64,000 nucleotides of DNA from Bradyrhizobium liaoningense (GCF_018130955.1 NZ_JAFCJM010000005.1:181251-245250); one strand, 5' to 3'. Shown: positions 43,944-56,886, counted from the first letter of the stretch. Numbers and translations are program-made. The notes: generated from the sequence alone by a model not told the origin.

Positions 43944-44543
43944 TCAATCGGTGGAGCGGCGCAATTCCAGCGGGGCTTCGTGCTTCGGCGCATCGGATTT
44001 GGCCTCCGACTTTACCGGCTCGATGCGGCCGCTCTCGACGCGCGGCGTTTCCACGCGCGTTGCTACCTCGGTGCGCGACGCGTCGATCGAACCCGTCTGC
44101 GCCGGCGCGTGCAGCGAGCGGGGACGCGCCACCGCGCGCGCCATCAGCATCTGATTGCCGCCCTGATGGTGGAAGTCGCAATAGGCGAAGCCCATGCCGG
44201 AGACCGAACCGCGGAAGGTGCGATCGTCGCGCTTGTCGAGGTTGAAGCAGGGCTCGAACGGAATGCCCTTGATTGACGCGCAGACGTTCTGGCCGCGGAT
44301 CTGGAGCGTATTGCCGGGCAGGCGAATGTGGCGCACGGGACCGGCGCCGGAGAATTGGACCGAGCCTGCGGCGCCGAGATCGTCGAGGATGCGGCCTGCG
44401 CCGCGGGTACCGTCGAAACAGGTGAAGGCGAACACCTTGCCGGCAACGAAGCGACGCGCTTCATCGGCGTTCATGCTTCCTGCAATGGCCGGCACAACCG
44501 CCGCTGCCGCCGTCACGGCCCCCAACACAAAACGCGCAAGCAT
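43944..44543 (-). CDS. secreted hypothetical protein with low-complexity tail
   Basis: The 199-residue product has a signal peptide (cleavage near AIAGS) and a domain with five cysteines (AFTCFDGTRGAGRI, QNVCASIKG, FEPCFNL, AYCDFHH) that could form disulfides. The last 60 residues are Glu/Lys/Arg-rich and low complexity (VETPRVESGRIEPVKSEAK). The ATG at 44543 has GGAG six bases before it. I do not recognise the family. A perfect 11-base dyad sits about 24 bases upstream of the start. Confidence 0.72.
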   Translation of the reverse strand: MLARFVLGAVTAAAAVVPAIAGSMNADEARRFVAGKVFAFTCFDGTRGAGRILDDLGAAGSVQFSGAGPVRHIRLPGNTLQIRGQNVCASIKGIPFEPCFNLDKRDDRTFRGSVSGMGFAYCDFHHQGGNQMLMARAVARPRSLHAPAQTGSIDASRTEVATRVETPRVESGRIEPVKSEAKSDAPKHEAPLELRRSTD

Positions 44544-44566
44544 GCTCAACTCCGAACCACCCCAGT

Positions 44567-44596
44567 AGCGGGTAAAGCGTCATTCCTTTACCCGCT
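44567..44596. promoter_or_regulatory. perfect 11-bp inverted repeat upstream of the secreted hypothetical gene
   Basis: AGCGGGTAAAG, an 8-base loop, then CTTTACCCGCT: all 11 pairs match. It lies between the secreted protein gene and the AcuI-like gene, both transcribed leftward. It could be a leader hairpin, an operator or a terminator for the upstream gene; no T tract follows in that direction. Confidence 0.55.
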
Positions 44597-44655
44597 GCTT
44601 ACCATACTAACCGTGGCAACATTGGAGCAGGTTCGTTGGTAAAGTCTGAACGCCG

Positions 44656-45642
44656 TTAGAGAATCTTTACCACGATCCGGCCACGGACCTGTCCGGCGAG
44701 GATTTTCGGGCCGAATTCGGCAACCTGATCGAGTGAAATTTCCTGTGTGATTTCAGATAGTTTTGAGCGATCCAGGTCGGTCGCCAGGCGCTGCCAGGCG
44801 GCTTTTCGCGGCTCAATCGGGCACATCACCGAATCGATGCCGAGAAGGCACACTCCGCGCAAAATGAACGGTGCGACCGATGTCGGCAGATCCATGCCGG
44901 CCGCAAGGCCGCAGGCCGCGATCGCGCCGCCATACTTGGTCATCGACAGCAGATTCGCGAGCGTCGTGGAGCCGACGCTGTCAACGCCGCCCGCCCAGCG
45001 TTCCTTGGCGAGCGGCTTGGCGGCGCCCGACAGCTCGTTGCGGTCGATCACCTCAGTCGCGCCGATGTCCTTCAGGTAACCCGCTTCCGACGCGCGGCCG
45101 GTCGAGGCGATGACGTGATAGCCGAGCTTTGACAGCACGGCGGTGGCGACGGAGCCAACGCCGCCGGCAGCACCCGTGACGACGACGGGGCCACTCTTCG
45201 GCGACAGCCCGTGCTTCTCCAGCGCCAGCACCGAGAGCATCGCAGTGAAGCCGGCGGTGCCGATCGCCATGGCGTCGCGCCCCGAAAGGCCCTGCGGCAG
45301 GGCGACCAGCCAGTCGCCCTTCACCCGCGCCTTTTCGGCATAGGCGCCGAGATGCGTCTCGCCCATGCCCCAGCCGGTGCAGACGACCTTGTCGCCGGCC
45401 TTCCACTGCGGATGGGAGGATTGCTCGACGGTGCCGGCGAAGTCGATGCCCGCGATCATCGGGAAGCGCCGCACCACCGGCGCCTTGCCGGTGAGCGCAA
45501 GGCCATCCTTGTAGTTCAGCGTCGACCACTCCACGCGCACGGTGACGTCGCCATCCATCAGCTCGGCTTCGTCGAACTGCGCGAGCTGCGCGGTGGTGCC
45601 CTTGTCGGCCTTCTCGATCCGGATCGCCTTGAACGTTGCCAC
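44656..45642 (-). CDS. acrylyl-CoA reductase/YhdH-family NADPH quinone-type oxidoreductase
   Basis: The 328-residue medium-chain dehydrogenase has the GroES-like N-terminal part, a nucleotide-binding [19 protein letters not shown] and the [26 protein letters not shown] segment typical of the YhdH/AcuI group. Members reduce acrylyl-CoA with NADPH. There are no zinc cysteines. The GTG at 45642 is chosen because GGGGAG lies eight bases before it; the more upstream GTG at 45651 overlaps that site. Located 42 bases from the MFS transporter gene. Confidence 0.86.
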   Translation of the reverse strand: MATFKAIRIEKADKGTTAQLAQFDEAELMDGDVTVRVEWSTLNYKDGLALTGKAPVVRRFPMIAGIDFAGTVEQSSHPQWKAGDKVVCTGWGMGETHLGAYAEKARVKGDWLVALPQGLSGRDAMAIGTAGFTAMLSVLALEKHGLSPKSGPVVVTGAAGGVGSVATAVLSKLGYHVIASTGRASEAGYLKDIGATEVIDRNELSGAAKPLAKERWAGGVDSVGSTTLANLLSMTKYGGAIAACGLAAGMDLPTSVAPFILRGVCLLGIDSVMCPIEPRKAAWQRLATDLDRSKLSEITQEISLDQVAEFGPKILAGQVRGRIVVKIL

Positions 45643-45684
45643 GGCAAACACTCCCCAAATTTGTTTCGGGGGATGTTTAGCCGA

Positions 45685-46932
45685 TCAGGCAGGCTGCGCA
45701 ACCGCTCGCTGGACGGGCTTTTCCACGATCGGCAGGTTGATCAGCGCCGACAGCACGCCGAACAGGATCGAGAGCCACCAGATCGGGGTGTAGGAACCAA
45801 AACGCTCGAACACGATGCCGCCGAGCCAGACACCGAGGAAGCCGCCGACCTGATGGCTGACGAAGGCAAAGCCGTAGAGCGTGGCGAGCCAGCGCGTGCC
45901 GAACATCAACGCCACCAGCGCCGAGGTCGGCGGCACCGTCGACAGCCAAGTGAGGCCGGAGATCGCGCCGAACGCGATCGCCGAGAACGGCGTGATCGGG
46001 AACGAGATGAAGGCAAGCGTTGCTAGCGCACGCGTAAAATAGATCGTCGAGAGGATATAGCGCTTGGGCAGATAGTTTTGGAGATAGCCGACGCTCAGCG
46101 AGCCCACCATGTTGAACAGCCCGATCGCCGCGATGACCCAGCCGCCGGTCTGCGTGGAGATGCCGCGATCGACCAGGAAGGCGGGCAGATGCACGGTGAT
46201 GAAGGCGAGCTGGAAGCCGCAGGTGAAGAAGCCGAGCACCAGCAGCACGTAGGAGCGATGGCCGAAGGCTTCCGCAAGCGCGGTGGTGAAGGACTGATCG
46301 TCCTTGCTCCCGGCATTCGCCGAAGGTGCGGCCCGCGGCACCGAGAGCGCAAACGACAGCGGAATGATCAGAAGCATCAAGCCGGCGAACACGGTGAGCG
46401 CCTGCTGCCAGCCAAAATTGTCGATCAGCGCGACGCCGACCGGCGCAAACAGGAACTGTCCGAACGAGCCGGCCGCAGTGCCGGCACCGAGCGCGAGCCC
46501 GCGCTTCTCCGGCGGCAACAGCTTGCTGAAGGCCGACAGCACGAGATTGAACGAGCAGCCGGCAAGACCAAAGCCGATCATCGCGCCCGCGCCGATGTTG
46601 AGCGAGAGCGGCGTCGACGAATAGCGCATTAGGAGCAAACCGCCGGCATAGAGCACGGCTCCGACGCACATGACGCGGAACAGGCCGAAGCGATCGGCAA
46701 CGGCGCCGGCGAACGGCTGGCCCAGGCCCCACAGCAGGTTCTGCACGGCGATGGCGAGGCCGAACACGTCGCGGCCCCAGGCGAATTCATGGCTCATCGG
46801 CTGCACGAAGAAGCCGAGCGTCGAGCGCGGGCCAAAGCCCAGCATGCCGATGGCGCAACCGCAGAGGATGATGATGGCCGGCGTGCGCCAGGCTGACGAC
46901 CACGAGACCGGACCGGCTTGGGTTGTCGACAT
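45685..46932 (-). CDS. MFS transporter
   Basis: The 415-residue protein has twelve predicted helices in two halves with the loop 2-3 signature GAVADRFGLFRV. The overall form resembles the oxalate/formate and monocarboxylate-like major facilitators. ATG at 46932 is chosen because the mature N-terminus before the first helix is short in this family; the frame is open to 47034. Substrate unknown. It diverges from the nadABC operon, and the second NadQ-like operator lies between them. Confidence 0.87.
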   Translation of the reverse strand: MSTTQAGPVSWSSAWRTPAIIILCGCAIGMLGFGPRSTLGFFVQPMSHEFAWGRDVFGLAIAVQNLLWGLGQPFAGAVADRFGLFRVMCVGAVLYAGGLLLMRYSSTPLSLNIGAGAMIGFGLAGCSFNLVLSAFSKLLPPEKRGLALGAGTAAGSFGQFLFAPVGVALIDNFGWQQALTVFAGLMLLIIPLSFALSVPRAAPSANAGSKDDQSFTTALAEAFGHRSYVLLVLGFFTCGFQLAFITVHLPAFLVDRGISTQTGGWVIAAIGLFNMVGSLSVGYLQNYLPKRYILSTIYFTRALATLAFISFPITPFSAIAFGAISGLTWLSTVPPTSALVALMFGTRWLATLYGFAFVSHQVGGFLGVWLGGIVFERFGSYTPIWWLSILFGVLSALINLPIVEKPVQRAVAQPA

Positions 46933-47119
46933 GCAAATGCCCTGCTTGCTCTTGGCGGGTCCGGAATAGGCAGCCGCGCCAATAGCAGTTAATGCATCTG
47001 CATGAAAATCCAAAGCCTGAAATCCATCGCGCATTGCAGGCCTGCAATTTGACGCGCCCTCGCGCCGATCAAATTGATCGTGAGGCTCTAGCCGAGATGG
47101 CCGGATGATGATATCTTAG

Positions 47120-47140
47120 ATTTGCTCAGATTGAGAATAA
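47120..47140. promoter_or_regulatory. secondary NadQ-type operator (imperfect)
   Basis: ATTTGCTCA-GAT-TGAGAATAA matches the perfect palindrome at 47216-47236 at 7 of 9 positions on each arm with the same 3-base spacer. It lies in the gap between the MFS and nadA genes and could cooperate in DNA looping or control the MFS gene. Confidence 0.55.
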
Positions 47141-47215
47141 TATGACTTTCTGAGCTTGGAACCGACCGCCTGCGACAATGGCCGGCCCATTGGGGCCGGC
47201 ATTCTCGGGCTCATA

Positions 47216-47236
47216 ATATACTCAAACTGAGTATAT
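47216..47236. promoter_or_regulatory. NadQ/NrtR-type operator upstream of nadA
   Basis: A perfect palindrome ATATACTCA-AAC-TGAGTATAT, 9-3-9, ends 16 bases before the nadA ATG and overlaps the likely promoter -10 (CATAAT/TATAAT-like bases). Its position over the promoter implies repression when NAD is sufficient. The candidate regulator is encoded at 35831-36799. Confidence 0.8.
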
Positions 47237-47252
47237 CTACAGGGAGACGGCC

Positions 47253-48356
47253 ATGCCGATTGCAGGACTATTCGGACCCGAAGATTTCGCCCGCCAGGCG
47301 CCGCGCCGGCCGGTCGCTACCATGCGTCCCCCGCACGCCGGCGGCGCCGCGCTGCCAAAGCCCGCGCTGGACTGGACGCCCGAGGTCGAGCGAGCCACCG
47401 CGCCGCTCTATGCACGCGTGAAGCACGTGATCCCGCCGATCGAGTGGCCGCTGATGGCGCCGACGATCAAGGCGATCAACGAGCTGAAGGCGGCGCGCAA
47501 TGCCGTGATCCTCGCGCACAACTACCAGGCGCCGGAAATCTTCCACTGCGTTGCCGACATCGGCGGCGACTCGCTCCAGCTCGCGGTCGAGGCGACCAAG
47601 GTGAAGGCCGACATCATCGTCCAGTGCGGCGTGCACTTCATGGCGGAGACCTCAAAGCTGCTCAATCCGGACAAGACGGTTCTGATCCCGGATTCGCGCG
47701 CCGGCTGCTCGCTTGCGGCGAGCATCACAGGCGCGGATGTGCGCCTGTTGCGCGAGCGCTTTCCCGGTGTGCCGGTGGTCGCCTATGTCAACACGTCGGC
47801 GGACGTGAAGGCCGAGGTCGACATCTGCTGCACCTCGTCCAATGCGGTGCAAGTGGTCGAGAGCCTGCGTGCGCCGACCGTGATCTTCTTGCCCGACCAG
47901 TATCTGGCAAGATACGTCGCCTCGAAGACCGAGGTGAAGATCATCGCCTGGAAGGGCGCCTGCGAGGTGCATGAGCGATTCACCGGCGAGGAGCTGCGCA
48001 GCTACCGCGAGGCCGATCCATCCGTGCAGATCATCGCGCATCCTGAATGTCCGCCTGACGTGCTGGCGGAAGCCGACTTCACGGGATCGACCGCACACAT
48101 GATCAAATGGGTGCGCGAGAAGCGGCCGCGTCGGCTCGTCATGATCACGGAATGCTCGATGGCCGACAACGTCCGCGCCGAACTGCCCGAGGTCGAGATG
48201 CTGCGGCCCTGCAATCTCTGCCCGCACATGAAGCGCATCACGCTGTCGAACATCCTCGACAGCCTGCTGACGCTTCGCGAGGAGGTGACGATCGATCCCG
48301 CGATCGCGCACCGCGCACGGCAGTCGGTCGAGCGGATGATCAATCTGAAGAATTGA
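47253..48356 (+). CDS. nadA: quinolinate synthase
   Basis: The 367-residue enzyme condenses iminoaspartate with dihydroxyacetone phosphate to quinolinate. Three cysteines for the [4Fe-4S] cluster are visible within [27 protein letters not shown] and the C-terminal [22 protein letters not shown] and [13 protein letters not shown] also match. The ATG at 47253 has a GGGAGACGG site. First gene of nadABC, preceded by the NadQ-type operator. Confidence 0.96.
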   Translation: MPIAGLFGPEDFARQAPRRPVATMRPPHAGGAALPKPALDWTPEVERATAPLYARVKHVIPPIEWPLMAPTIKAINELKAARNAVILAHNYQAPEIFHCVADIGGDSLQLAVEATKVKADIIVQCGVHFMAETSKLLNPDKTVLIPDSRAGCSLAASITGADVRLLRERFPGVPVVAYVNTSADVKAEVDICCTSSNAVQVVESLRAPTVIFLPDQYLARYVASKTEVKIIAWKGACEVHERFTGEELRSYREADPSVQIIAHPECPPDVLAEADFTGSTAHMIKWVREKRPRRLVMITECSMADNVRAELPEVEMLRPCNLCPHMKRITLSNILDSLLTLREEVTIDPAIAHRARQSVERMINLKN

Positions 48357-48384
48357 GAGCAAACAGGCAGCAACACACACCGCC

Positions 48385-48525
48385 GTCGTCCCGGACAAGC
48401 GAACGAAGTGAGCGCTGATCCGGGACCCATAACCACAGGAAGAAGTGGTCGCGAAGACTCGGAGTTGCGGATTCGCGCAACAACTTCCGCCTGGGGTTAT
48501 GGGTCCCCGCCTTCGCGGGGACGAC
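48385..48525. repeat. palindromic intergenic repeat, family C, inside the nad operon
   Basis: The element starts GTCGTCCCGGACAAGCGAAC and ends GGGTCCCCGCC...GGGGACGAC, with inner GGGACCCATAACC/GGTTATGGGTCCC arms. It fills most of the 191-base gap between nadA and nadB and would form a large hairpin in the operon mRNA. Confidence 0.85.
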
Positions 48526-48547
48526 GGTGAAGTGGGAGGAGAAAGCC

Positions 48548-50152
48548 ATGACTAGCATCCACGACCTGACCCGAACCACCGACGACGTCGTGATTGTCGG
48601 CGGCGGCCTTGCCGGATTGTTTTGCGCGCTGAAGCTCGCGCCGCGTCCCGTGACGGTGATATCAGCGGCGCCCCTTGGCCAGGGCGCATCCACCGCGTGG
48701 GCGCAGGGTGGCATTGCGGCAGCCGTCGCCGAGGGCGACAGCCCGGAGGCGCACGCCGCCGACACGATCGCGGCCGGCGGCGGGCTCGTCGACGAAGCCG
48801 TCGCGCTCGGACTTGCACGCGAGGCCGGCCCCCGCATCCACGATCTCCTCGCCTATGGCGTGCCATTCGACCGCGACCTCCAGGGAAGGCTCGCCGTGGG
48901 GCGCGAAGCCGCACATTCGGCACGACGCATCGTTCATGTCCGCGGCGACATGGCGGGCGCCGCGATCATCGTGGCGCTGAGCGACGCCGTCCGACGCACG
49001 CCATCGATCCGGCTGATCGAGGGCTTTGTCGCCGAGGCGCTGCTGACCGAGGACGGCGCGGTCACCGGCTTGCAGTTGCGCGACGCGAACAATTCGGCTG
49101 CGCGCCCCCTCATCATTGCCTCGCGCGCGGTGGTACTAGCGACCGGCGGCATCGGCCATCTCTATGCCGTCACCACCAATCCGAACGAGGCCAGCGGCGC
49201 CGGTCTCGCGATCGCGGCACGCGCGGGCGCCGTGATCGCCGACCCCGAATTCGTCCAGTTCCACCCGACCGCCATCATGGTCGGCCGCGATCCGGCACCG
49301 CTTGCGACCGAAGCGCTGCGCGGCGAAGGCGCAACGCTGATCAACGAGAGCGGTGAGCGCTTCATGCTGGCGCGGCATCCGCTCGCCGAGCTCGCCCCGC
49401 GCGACATCGTGGCGCGCGGCGTGTTCGCGGAGATCGCAGCCGGCCGCGGCGCATTCCTGGATGCGCGGCAGGCGCTCGGCGCGCGCTTCGCCGAAAAATT
49501 TCCGACGGTGTATGCGAGTTGCAGGGCCGCCGGCCTCGATCCGGCAACGCAGCCGATCCCGATCGCGCCGGCGGCCCATTACCACATGGGCGGCATCGCC
49601 GTGGATACGCGCGGCCGCTCCTCGATCGACGGCCTGTGGGCCGGCGGCGAAGTGTCCTCGACCGGCGCGCATGGCGCCAACCGGCTCGCCTCGAACTCGC
49701 TGCTGGAAGCCGTCGTCTATGCCGCGCGCATCGCGGACGACATCGCTGGGCGCACCATCCCCTCGCCTGCCCGCCTGCCCGACGCATTGGTGACGCCGCG
49801 CAATGCGGCGATGGACGCCCAGGCCGAAAAGCGCCTGCGCGCGACAATGAGCGCGCATGTCGGCGTCATCCGCGACCGTGATGGGCTCGCAGAGGCCGTA
49901 CAAAGCTTCGCCGCCCTCGAACGCAACGCTGCCAGCATCGCGTTGCGCAACATGGCGACGTCAGCCCTGCTGGTCGCGGCCAGCGCCTTCGCCCGCCGCG
50001 AAAGCCGCGGCGGGCATTTCCGCGCCGACTACCCCAATGAAAACGCCGCGCTCGCGCAGCGGACCATGACGACACTCGCCGCCGCGCGGGACGTGGCGGA
50101 GCAGTTTTTCGAGCGGCCGCCGATGCGTGCCGCGCAAGCCATGATCGCCTGA
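48548..50152 (+). CDS. nadB: L-aspartate oxidase
   Basis: The 534-residue flavoenzyme oxidises L-aspartate to iminoaspartate for NadA. FAD motif [14 protein letters not shown] near residue 18, [13 protein letters not shown], the His/Arg catalytic region EFVQFHPTA and the C-terminal [45 protein letters not shown] all match. The ATG at 48548 follows GGGAGGAGAAAGCC. Its stop shares one base with the nadC start. Confidence 0.95.
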   Translation: MTSIHDLTRTTDDVVIVGGGLAGLFCALKLAPRPVTVISAAPLGQGASTAWAQGGIAAAVAEGDSPEAHAADTIAAGGGLVDEAVALGLAREAGPRIHDLLAYGVPFDRDLQGRLAVGREAAHSARRIVHVRGDMAGAAIIVALSDAVRRTPSIRLIEGFVAEALLTEDGAVTGLQLRDANNSAARPLIIASRAVVLATGGIGHLYAVTTNPNEASGAGLAIAARAGAVIADPEFVQFHPTAIMVGRDPAPLATEALRGEGATLINESGERFMLARHPLAELAPRDIVARGVFAEIAAGRGAFLDARQALGARFAEKFPTVYASCRAAGLDPATQPIPIAPAAHYHMGGIAVDTRGRSSIDGLWAGGEVSSTGAHGANRLASNSLLEAVVYAARIADDIAGRTIPSPARLPDALVTPRNAAMDAQAEKRLRATMSAHVGVIRDRDGLAEAVQSFAALERNAASIALRNMATSALLVAASAFARRESRGGHFRADYPNENAALAQRTMTTLAAARDVAEQFFERPPMRAAQAMIA

Positions 50153-51042
50153 TGGAGGTTTCCGTGCTCACTCCCGCATCCTTGCTCCACCCCGACGCCT
50201 TCCTGTCGCCGCTCGCGATCGACGAGGCCGTGCACCGCGCGCTCGACGAGGATCTCGGCCGCGCCGGCGACATCACGTCGCTGGCAACGATCCCGGAAAC
50301 GGCCAAGGCCCACGCGATCCTGGTGGCGCGCCAGGCCGGCGTGATCTCAGGTCTCCCGCTCGCGCTCGCCACGCTGCAAAAGCTCTCGCCCGACATGGCG
50401 GTCGAAGCGCATGTCCGCGACGGCGCCCGTGTCAAAGTCGGCGAGCGCGCGTTGACGATCTCCGGCCCGGCGCGCGCCGTGCTCACGGCCGAACGCACCG
50501 CGCTCAACTTCATCGGCCGGCTCTCGGGCGTCGCGACCCTGACGGCCGACTATGTGCGTCAGACCGAGGGCACCAAGATGCGCATCTGCTGCACCCGCAA
50601 GACCACGCCGGGTCTGCGCGCGCTGGAAAAATATGCCGTGCGTTGCGGCGGCGGCTTCAACCACCGCTTCGGCCTCGACGACGCGATTTTGATCAAGGAC
50701 AACCACATCGCGGTCGCCGGCGGCGTTCGTCCGGTCCTGGAGCGCGCCCGCGCCCATGCCGGCCATCTCGTCAAGATCGAGATCGAGGTCGACACGCTGG
50801 CGCAGCTGCGCGAGGTGCTCGACACCGGCCTCGCCGATGCCGTGCTGCTCGACAACATGGACTTTTCGACGCTGCGCGAGGCGGTGAGGCTTGCCGAGGG
50901 CCGCGTCGCACTGGAGGCATCCGGCGGCGTAACGCTGGAGTCGATCGCAAAAATCGCGGCAACCGGAGTCGACTACGTGTCTGCCGGCGCCCTCACCCAT
51001 TCGGCGCCGAATTTCGACTGCGCGCTCGACATCGAGGCGTGA
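50152..51042 (+). CDS. nadC: nicotinate-nucleotide pyrophosphorylase (carboxylating)
   Basis: The 296-residue enzyme makes nicotinate mononucleotide from quinolinate and PRPP. The catalytic and substrate residues lie in [38 protein letters not shown] and in the later VLLDNMDF and ASGGVT segments. ATG at 50152 overlaps the nadB stop. Last gene of nadABC; a family B repeat follows before the convergent SleB gene. Confidence 0.95.
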   Translation: MEVSVLTPASLLHPDAFLSPLAIDEAVHRALDEDLGRAGDITSLATIPETAKAHAILVARQAGVISGLPLALATLQKLSPDMAVEAHVRDGARVKVGERALTISGPARAVLTAERTALNFIGRLSGVATLTADYVRQTEGTKMRICCTRKTTPGLRALEKYAVRCGGGFNHRFGLDDAILIKDNHIAVAGGVRPVLERARAHAGHLVKIEIEVDTLAQLREVLDTGLADAVLLDNMDFSTLREAVRLAEGRVALEASGGVTLESIAKIAATGVDYVSAGALTHSAPNFDCALDIEA

Positions 51043-51051
51043 TGTTGCCTC

Positions 51052-51195
51052 GCCTCTCCCCGCTTGCGGGGAGAGGCCGGAATTCGCGCGCAGCGCGGAT
51101 TCCGGGTGAGGGGGACTCTCCGCGAGCCCAACTCTCACCGTCCCCGTGGAAGCTCCCCCTCACCCCAGCCCTCTCCCCGCAAGCGGGGCGAGGGA
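51052..51195. repeat. palindromic intergenic repeat, family B copy
   Basis: CCTCTCCCCGCTTGCGGGGAG at the left and CTCTCCCCGCAAGCGGGG at the right, with GGGTGAGGGGG and CCCCCTCACCCC inside. It lies between the convergent nadC and SleB genes and could terminate both. Confidence 0.88.
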
Positions 51196-51234
51196 GCGGA
51201 CCTCCGCTGCGACTCGAGCTCGAGCAACCATAAG

Positions 51235-52671
51235 TTACCGGGTCGCGCTCAGCTCGGCCGAGCTTTTCGCTGCCTGCGCGAGCTCGGCGGAGATCGCCGC
51301 GGTCTGCGCCGGCGTGCCCCAGGTCGGCGCCTCGCTGCCGTCGCCCCAGTTGCGCGGTCGATAGAAGGTGTGCACGCCGGTCTTGTACATCTTCTTCATC
51401 TCGGCGACCCAGGACGGCCGCACCCAATAGGCGTGGTAGTGCGTCGACTTGCCGACCTCGGGCAGCCAGATCTGGCCGTCGAGCATTGCCTTCGCGATCT
51501 TCTTGGCGCGCTCCCACATGTCGGGCTCGCGGATCACGTCGGCATTGTTGTCGCAGGCGAAGGTGAACTGGCAGGCGAGATGGCGGTGCTTGTTTTGATA
51601 GACCGCGCCGCACACGGTGTCCGGATATTTGCCGGAGAACACGCGGTTCATCACGACTTGCGCGACCGCGATCTGGCCGCGCACGGCTTCGCCCCGGGAT
51701 TCGAAGTAGACGGCTTCCGCGAGGCACTTCTCCGACTTCGCGCGCGTCTTGTCGTCGAGTGCGAGACGCTCCGCCGGTGATTTGACGCGCTGGTCGTCCA
51801 CATTGACCTCGCCCTTGGGCGCGACGCTCTCGCCGCCTTCGGTCGCCTTCGCGGCATCATCCGACGGCGGCGGCAGCGAGGCCATCACCTTCATGTCGGG
51901 GTCCGGTATCACGATCAGGGGCTCGGCGCCGGGCTGCCAGCTCTCGATGTTCTCGAGGGAGCCTCCGAGCGAGGAACTGCCGAAGAACAGGTTCGACGTC
52001 TTGACGCTGAAGGGATCGCGCTGCGGAATCGTCTCCGCAGGCTTCACGTCATTGCGCGGCTGGGACGCGAGCGCATCCTCGGACTTCGCCGGCGCGTATT
52101 GCGGCAGCGGCGGCGCGCGCAGCGCCTCCTGCAATTCGGGATCGAGCGCTGCTGACTCAGGCGAGGAGAAGCCGACCGGAGCCTCGGCCGTCTTGGCGCC
52201 GAACACGGAGCTGTTCGACGTTGCGGGATCCTGCGCCGCGGGCGCTGATGGCGCCGACGTATCCGAAGGCTCGGGCGTGACGGTGGCGAGACGATCGCCC
52301 TTCAGCGTGCGATCGACCCTGGGAAAATCAGCAGCCTGGTAGCGCAGCGGGGTCTGCATGACCGGATTGCGTGGGACCGCGCCGCTGATGTCGCCATTGT
52401 CGAGGCTTGCGAGACGGTACGTCGCGCTCTGGGGCACCGACGTGCCGATTGGACGCGAAAAACTGTAGGTGGCGAGCTGGATCGAGGCCGCCGCCGAAAA
52501 TACCTGCTTCTGCCAGCGCTCGGCGATGCCGGGTTGGCGCGCCAGCAGCGAGGCAATGTCCTGATAGCCGGTCTCCCTCGGCATCAATGCGAAGATGCAG
52601 AGACCGATTCCGAAGGACGCGAACCGCGCGCCCTTCGGATGGTTACGCAACACAAACATCGATACGCTCAC
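51235..52671 (-). CDS. SleB-type cell wall hydrolase
   Basis: The 478-residue protein has a membrane-anchored N-terminus (hydrophobic 18-32), a long disordered middle (about 70-330, Pro/Ser/Ala-rich) and a C-terminal hydrolase_2/SleB domain. The catalytic region AEAVYFESRGEAVRGQIAVAQVVMNRV carries the Glu of this glycosylase/transglycosylase family, with CQFTFACD after it. It would cleave peptidoglycan. The GTG start at 52671 has no strong ribosome site, so a nearby start such as the ATG at 52659 is possible. Confidence 0.87.
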   Translation of the reverse strand: MSVSMFVLRNHPKGARFASFGIGLCIFALMPRETGYQDIASLLARQPGIAERWQKQVFSAAASIQLATYSFSRPIGTSVPQSATYRLASLDNGDISGAVPRNPVMQTPLRYQAADFPRVDRTLKGDRLATVTPEPSDTSAPSAPAAQDPATSNSSVFGAKTAEAPVGFSSPESAALDPELQEALRAPPLPQYAPAKSEDALASQPRNDVKPAETIPQRDPFSVKTSNLFFGSSSLGGSLENIESWQPGAEPLIVIPDPDMKVMASLPPPSDDAAKATEGGESVAPKGEVNVDDQRVKSPAERLALDDKTRAKSEKCLAEAVYFESRGEAVRGQIAVAQVVMNRVFSGKYPDTVCGAVYQNKHRHLACQFTFACDNNADVIREPDMWERAKKIAKAMLDGQIWLPEVGKSTHYHAYWVRPSWVAEMKKMYKTGVHTFYRPRNWGDGSEAPTWGTPAQTAAISAELAQAAKSSAELSATR

Positions 52672-53051
52672 GCAACGCTTACGCTAGTTCGCTTTGATCG
52701 AACGTCAGTACATCCGTGCAATTCGACCTTTTTCGTTGGTATCTAATTTAGGTTGCCGGGGAGTTAACCGCAGTTGCGCACACACCACATGCAAGCAATC
52801 GCAGGTGTTTTCACGGGACGATCGAGAGTGTTGGTGAATCGTCGCTGGAGCGAAGCGGTAAACAACTGGTCAACGCAAATGGTGAAGGAACCCTTCACGC
52901 GCGTCTCATTGCGGGACATCGTGAGAGTTCCATCGATGTAGCGAAGCACATTTCGGCATCATCGCTGCGCTTCAAGTCGGGCGATGACAGCGAGCGTGTG
53001 GCACGCGCTGCGCTCGCAATGACGGTGTAGATACAGCAGCGCGCAAAACAA
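52672..53051. other. 380-base intergenic region without a convincing gene
   Basis: This gap between SleB and PpdK holds the leftward SleB promoter region and, at its right end, fragments resembling intergenic repeats (GCGCTCGCAATGACGGTGTAG). Short frames on both strands (for example 52764-52949 minus) lack ribosome sites and family-like sequence. Confidence 0.5.
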
Positions 53052-53078
53052 AAGAGGCGGAGCAAAGCCCAGCCTCTT
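53052..53078 (-). terminator. Rho-independent terminator of ppdK
   Basis: On the minus strand AAGAGGC pairs with GCCTCTT around a loop of 13 bases, followed by TTGTTTTGC. It begins about 25 bases after the ppdK stop at 53103. Confidence 0.75.
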
Positions 53079-53102
53079 CCAACTCGTATCTCGCGCTCTC
53101 GT

Positions 53103-56048
<2,946 letters not shown>

Positions 56049-56143
56049 AGCTTGCACACAACCTGCGAGAGGGATGGGAAATCGCGCGCCTTACACCATT
56101 TTGGGCGGCATCGCGCAAGTCGGACTGATGGGGGATGGCGACG

Positions 56144-56299
56144 TCACAGATGGAGCCATTTCAGCAGCCCGAGCCCAATCGCGCCGTTCAGGATCAGGAA
56201 GATCGCGACGATCAGGTTGAGCAGCCGGGGCATGATCAGGATGAGCACGCCCGCGATCAGCGACATGATCGGCGAGATATGGGCGACGGTGATGTGCAT
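56144..56299 (-). CDS. DUF3096 small membrane protein (51 aa)
   Basis: The peptide starts MHITVAHISPIMSLIAGVLI and ends LLKWLHL. It consists of two hydrophobic helices joined by MPRLLN, the pattern of DUF3096 proteins. AAGGA lies eight bases before the ATG at 56299. It lies in the gap between ppdK and the DUF1236 gene on the minus strand; its role is unknown. Confidence 0.8.
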   Translation of the reverse strand: MHITVAHISPIMSLIAGVLILIMPRLLNLIVAIFLILNGAIGLGLLKWLHL

Positions 56300-56535
56300 G
56301 AAATATCCTTCTGGAGCTTAGCGGGAGGAACTCCCGCGAATCGCGGCGGATCATAGCGGGGCCGGTTCCGCGAGTAGAGACGCACGAGCAAGGTTGCGGG
56401 TTCCGGCCATCGCAAAAACTGCCTGAAATTGCCGCCGATGCGGCGCCGGCTTTTTCGGAACATTGCACGGAGGGAGGCATTGGCAACCGGTCGCGCGATA
56501 GGCGCGGCCCGAACTCATCTGCGAAGGAGTTGCCC

Positions 56536-56886
56536 ATGCGAATTCTTGCCCTTGCAGCGCTTGCGGCCACGATCGGCGCGCCGGTCGCGGCAAACGCGCA
56601 AGCCGACATCACAGTGGGGCGTGCGCCTGGTGTCGTCGTCGAGCGCAGCGCCGGCATCGCGGTCGACCAGAGATCGGCCTTCCGCGACTACGTCGTCGAG
56701 CAGCGCGTGCCGACATTCACCGTTCCGGATCGCATCGTGGTCGGCGGCGTGCTGCCGGAGGCCGGCATCACCTATTACGACGTGCCGCAGCGCTTCGGCC
56801 CGACGACCTATCGCTACACCGTCGTGAACGGCGCGACCCTGCTGGTCGAGCCGCGCTCGCGGCGCATCGTCGAGGTGTTGGACTAG
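56536..56886 (+). CDS. DUF1236 secreted protein
   Basis: The 116-residue protein has a signal peptide (cleavage near ANAQA) and a DUF1236-like domain: YVVEQRVPTFTVPDRIVVGGVLP and TYYDVPQRFGPTTYRYTVVNG ending LVEPRSRRIVEVLD. AAGGAG lies six bases before the ATG. Widespread in Bradyrhizobium; function unknown. A strong terminator follows. Confidence 0.85.
   Translation: MRILALAALAATIGAPVAANAQADITVGRAPGVVVERSAGIAVDQRSAFRDYVVEQRVPTFTVPDRIVVGGVLPEAGITYYDVPQRFGPTTYRYTVVNGATLLVEPRSRRIVEVLD

Noticed and set aside
52764..52949. A 61-residue minus-strand frame in the SleB-ppdK gap, and a 50-residue plus-strand frame opposite it
   Set aside because: No ribosome site, no family resemblance and no conserved-looking pattern in either.
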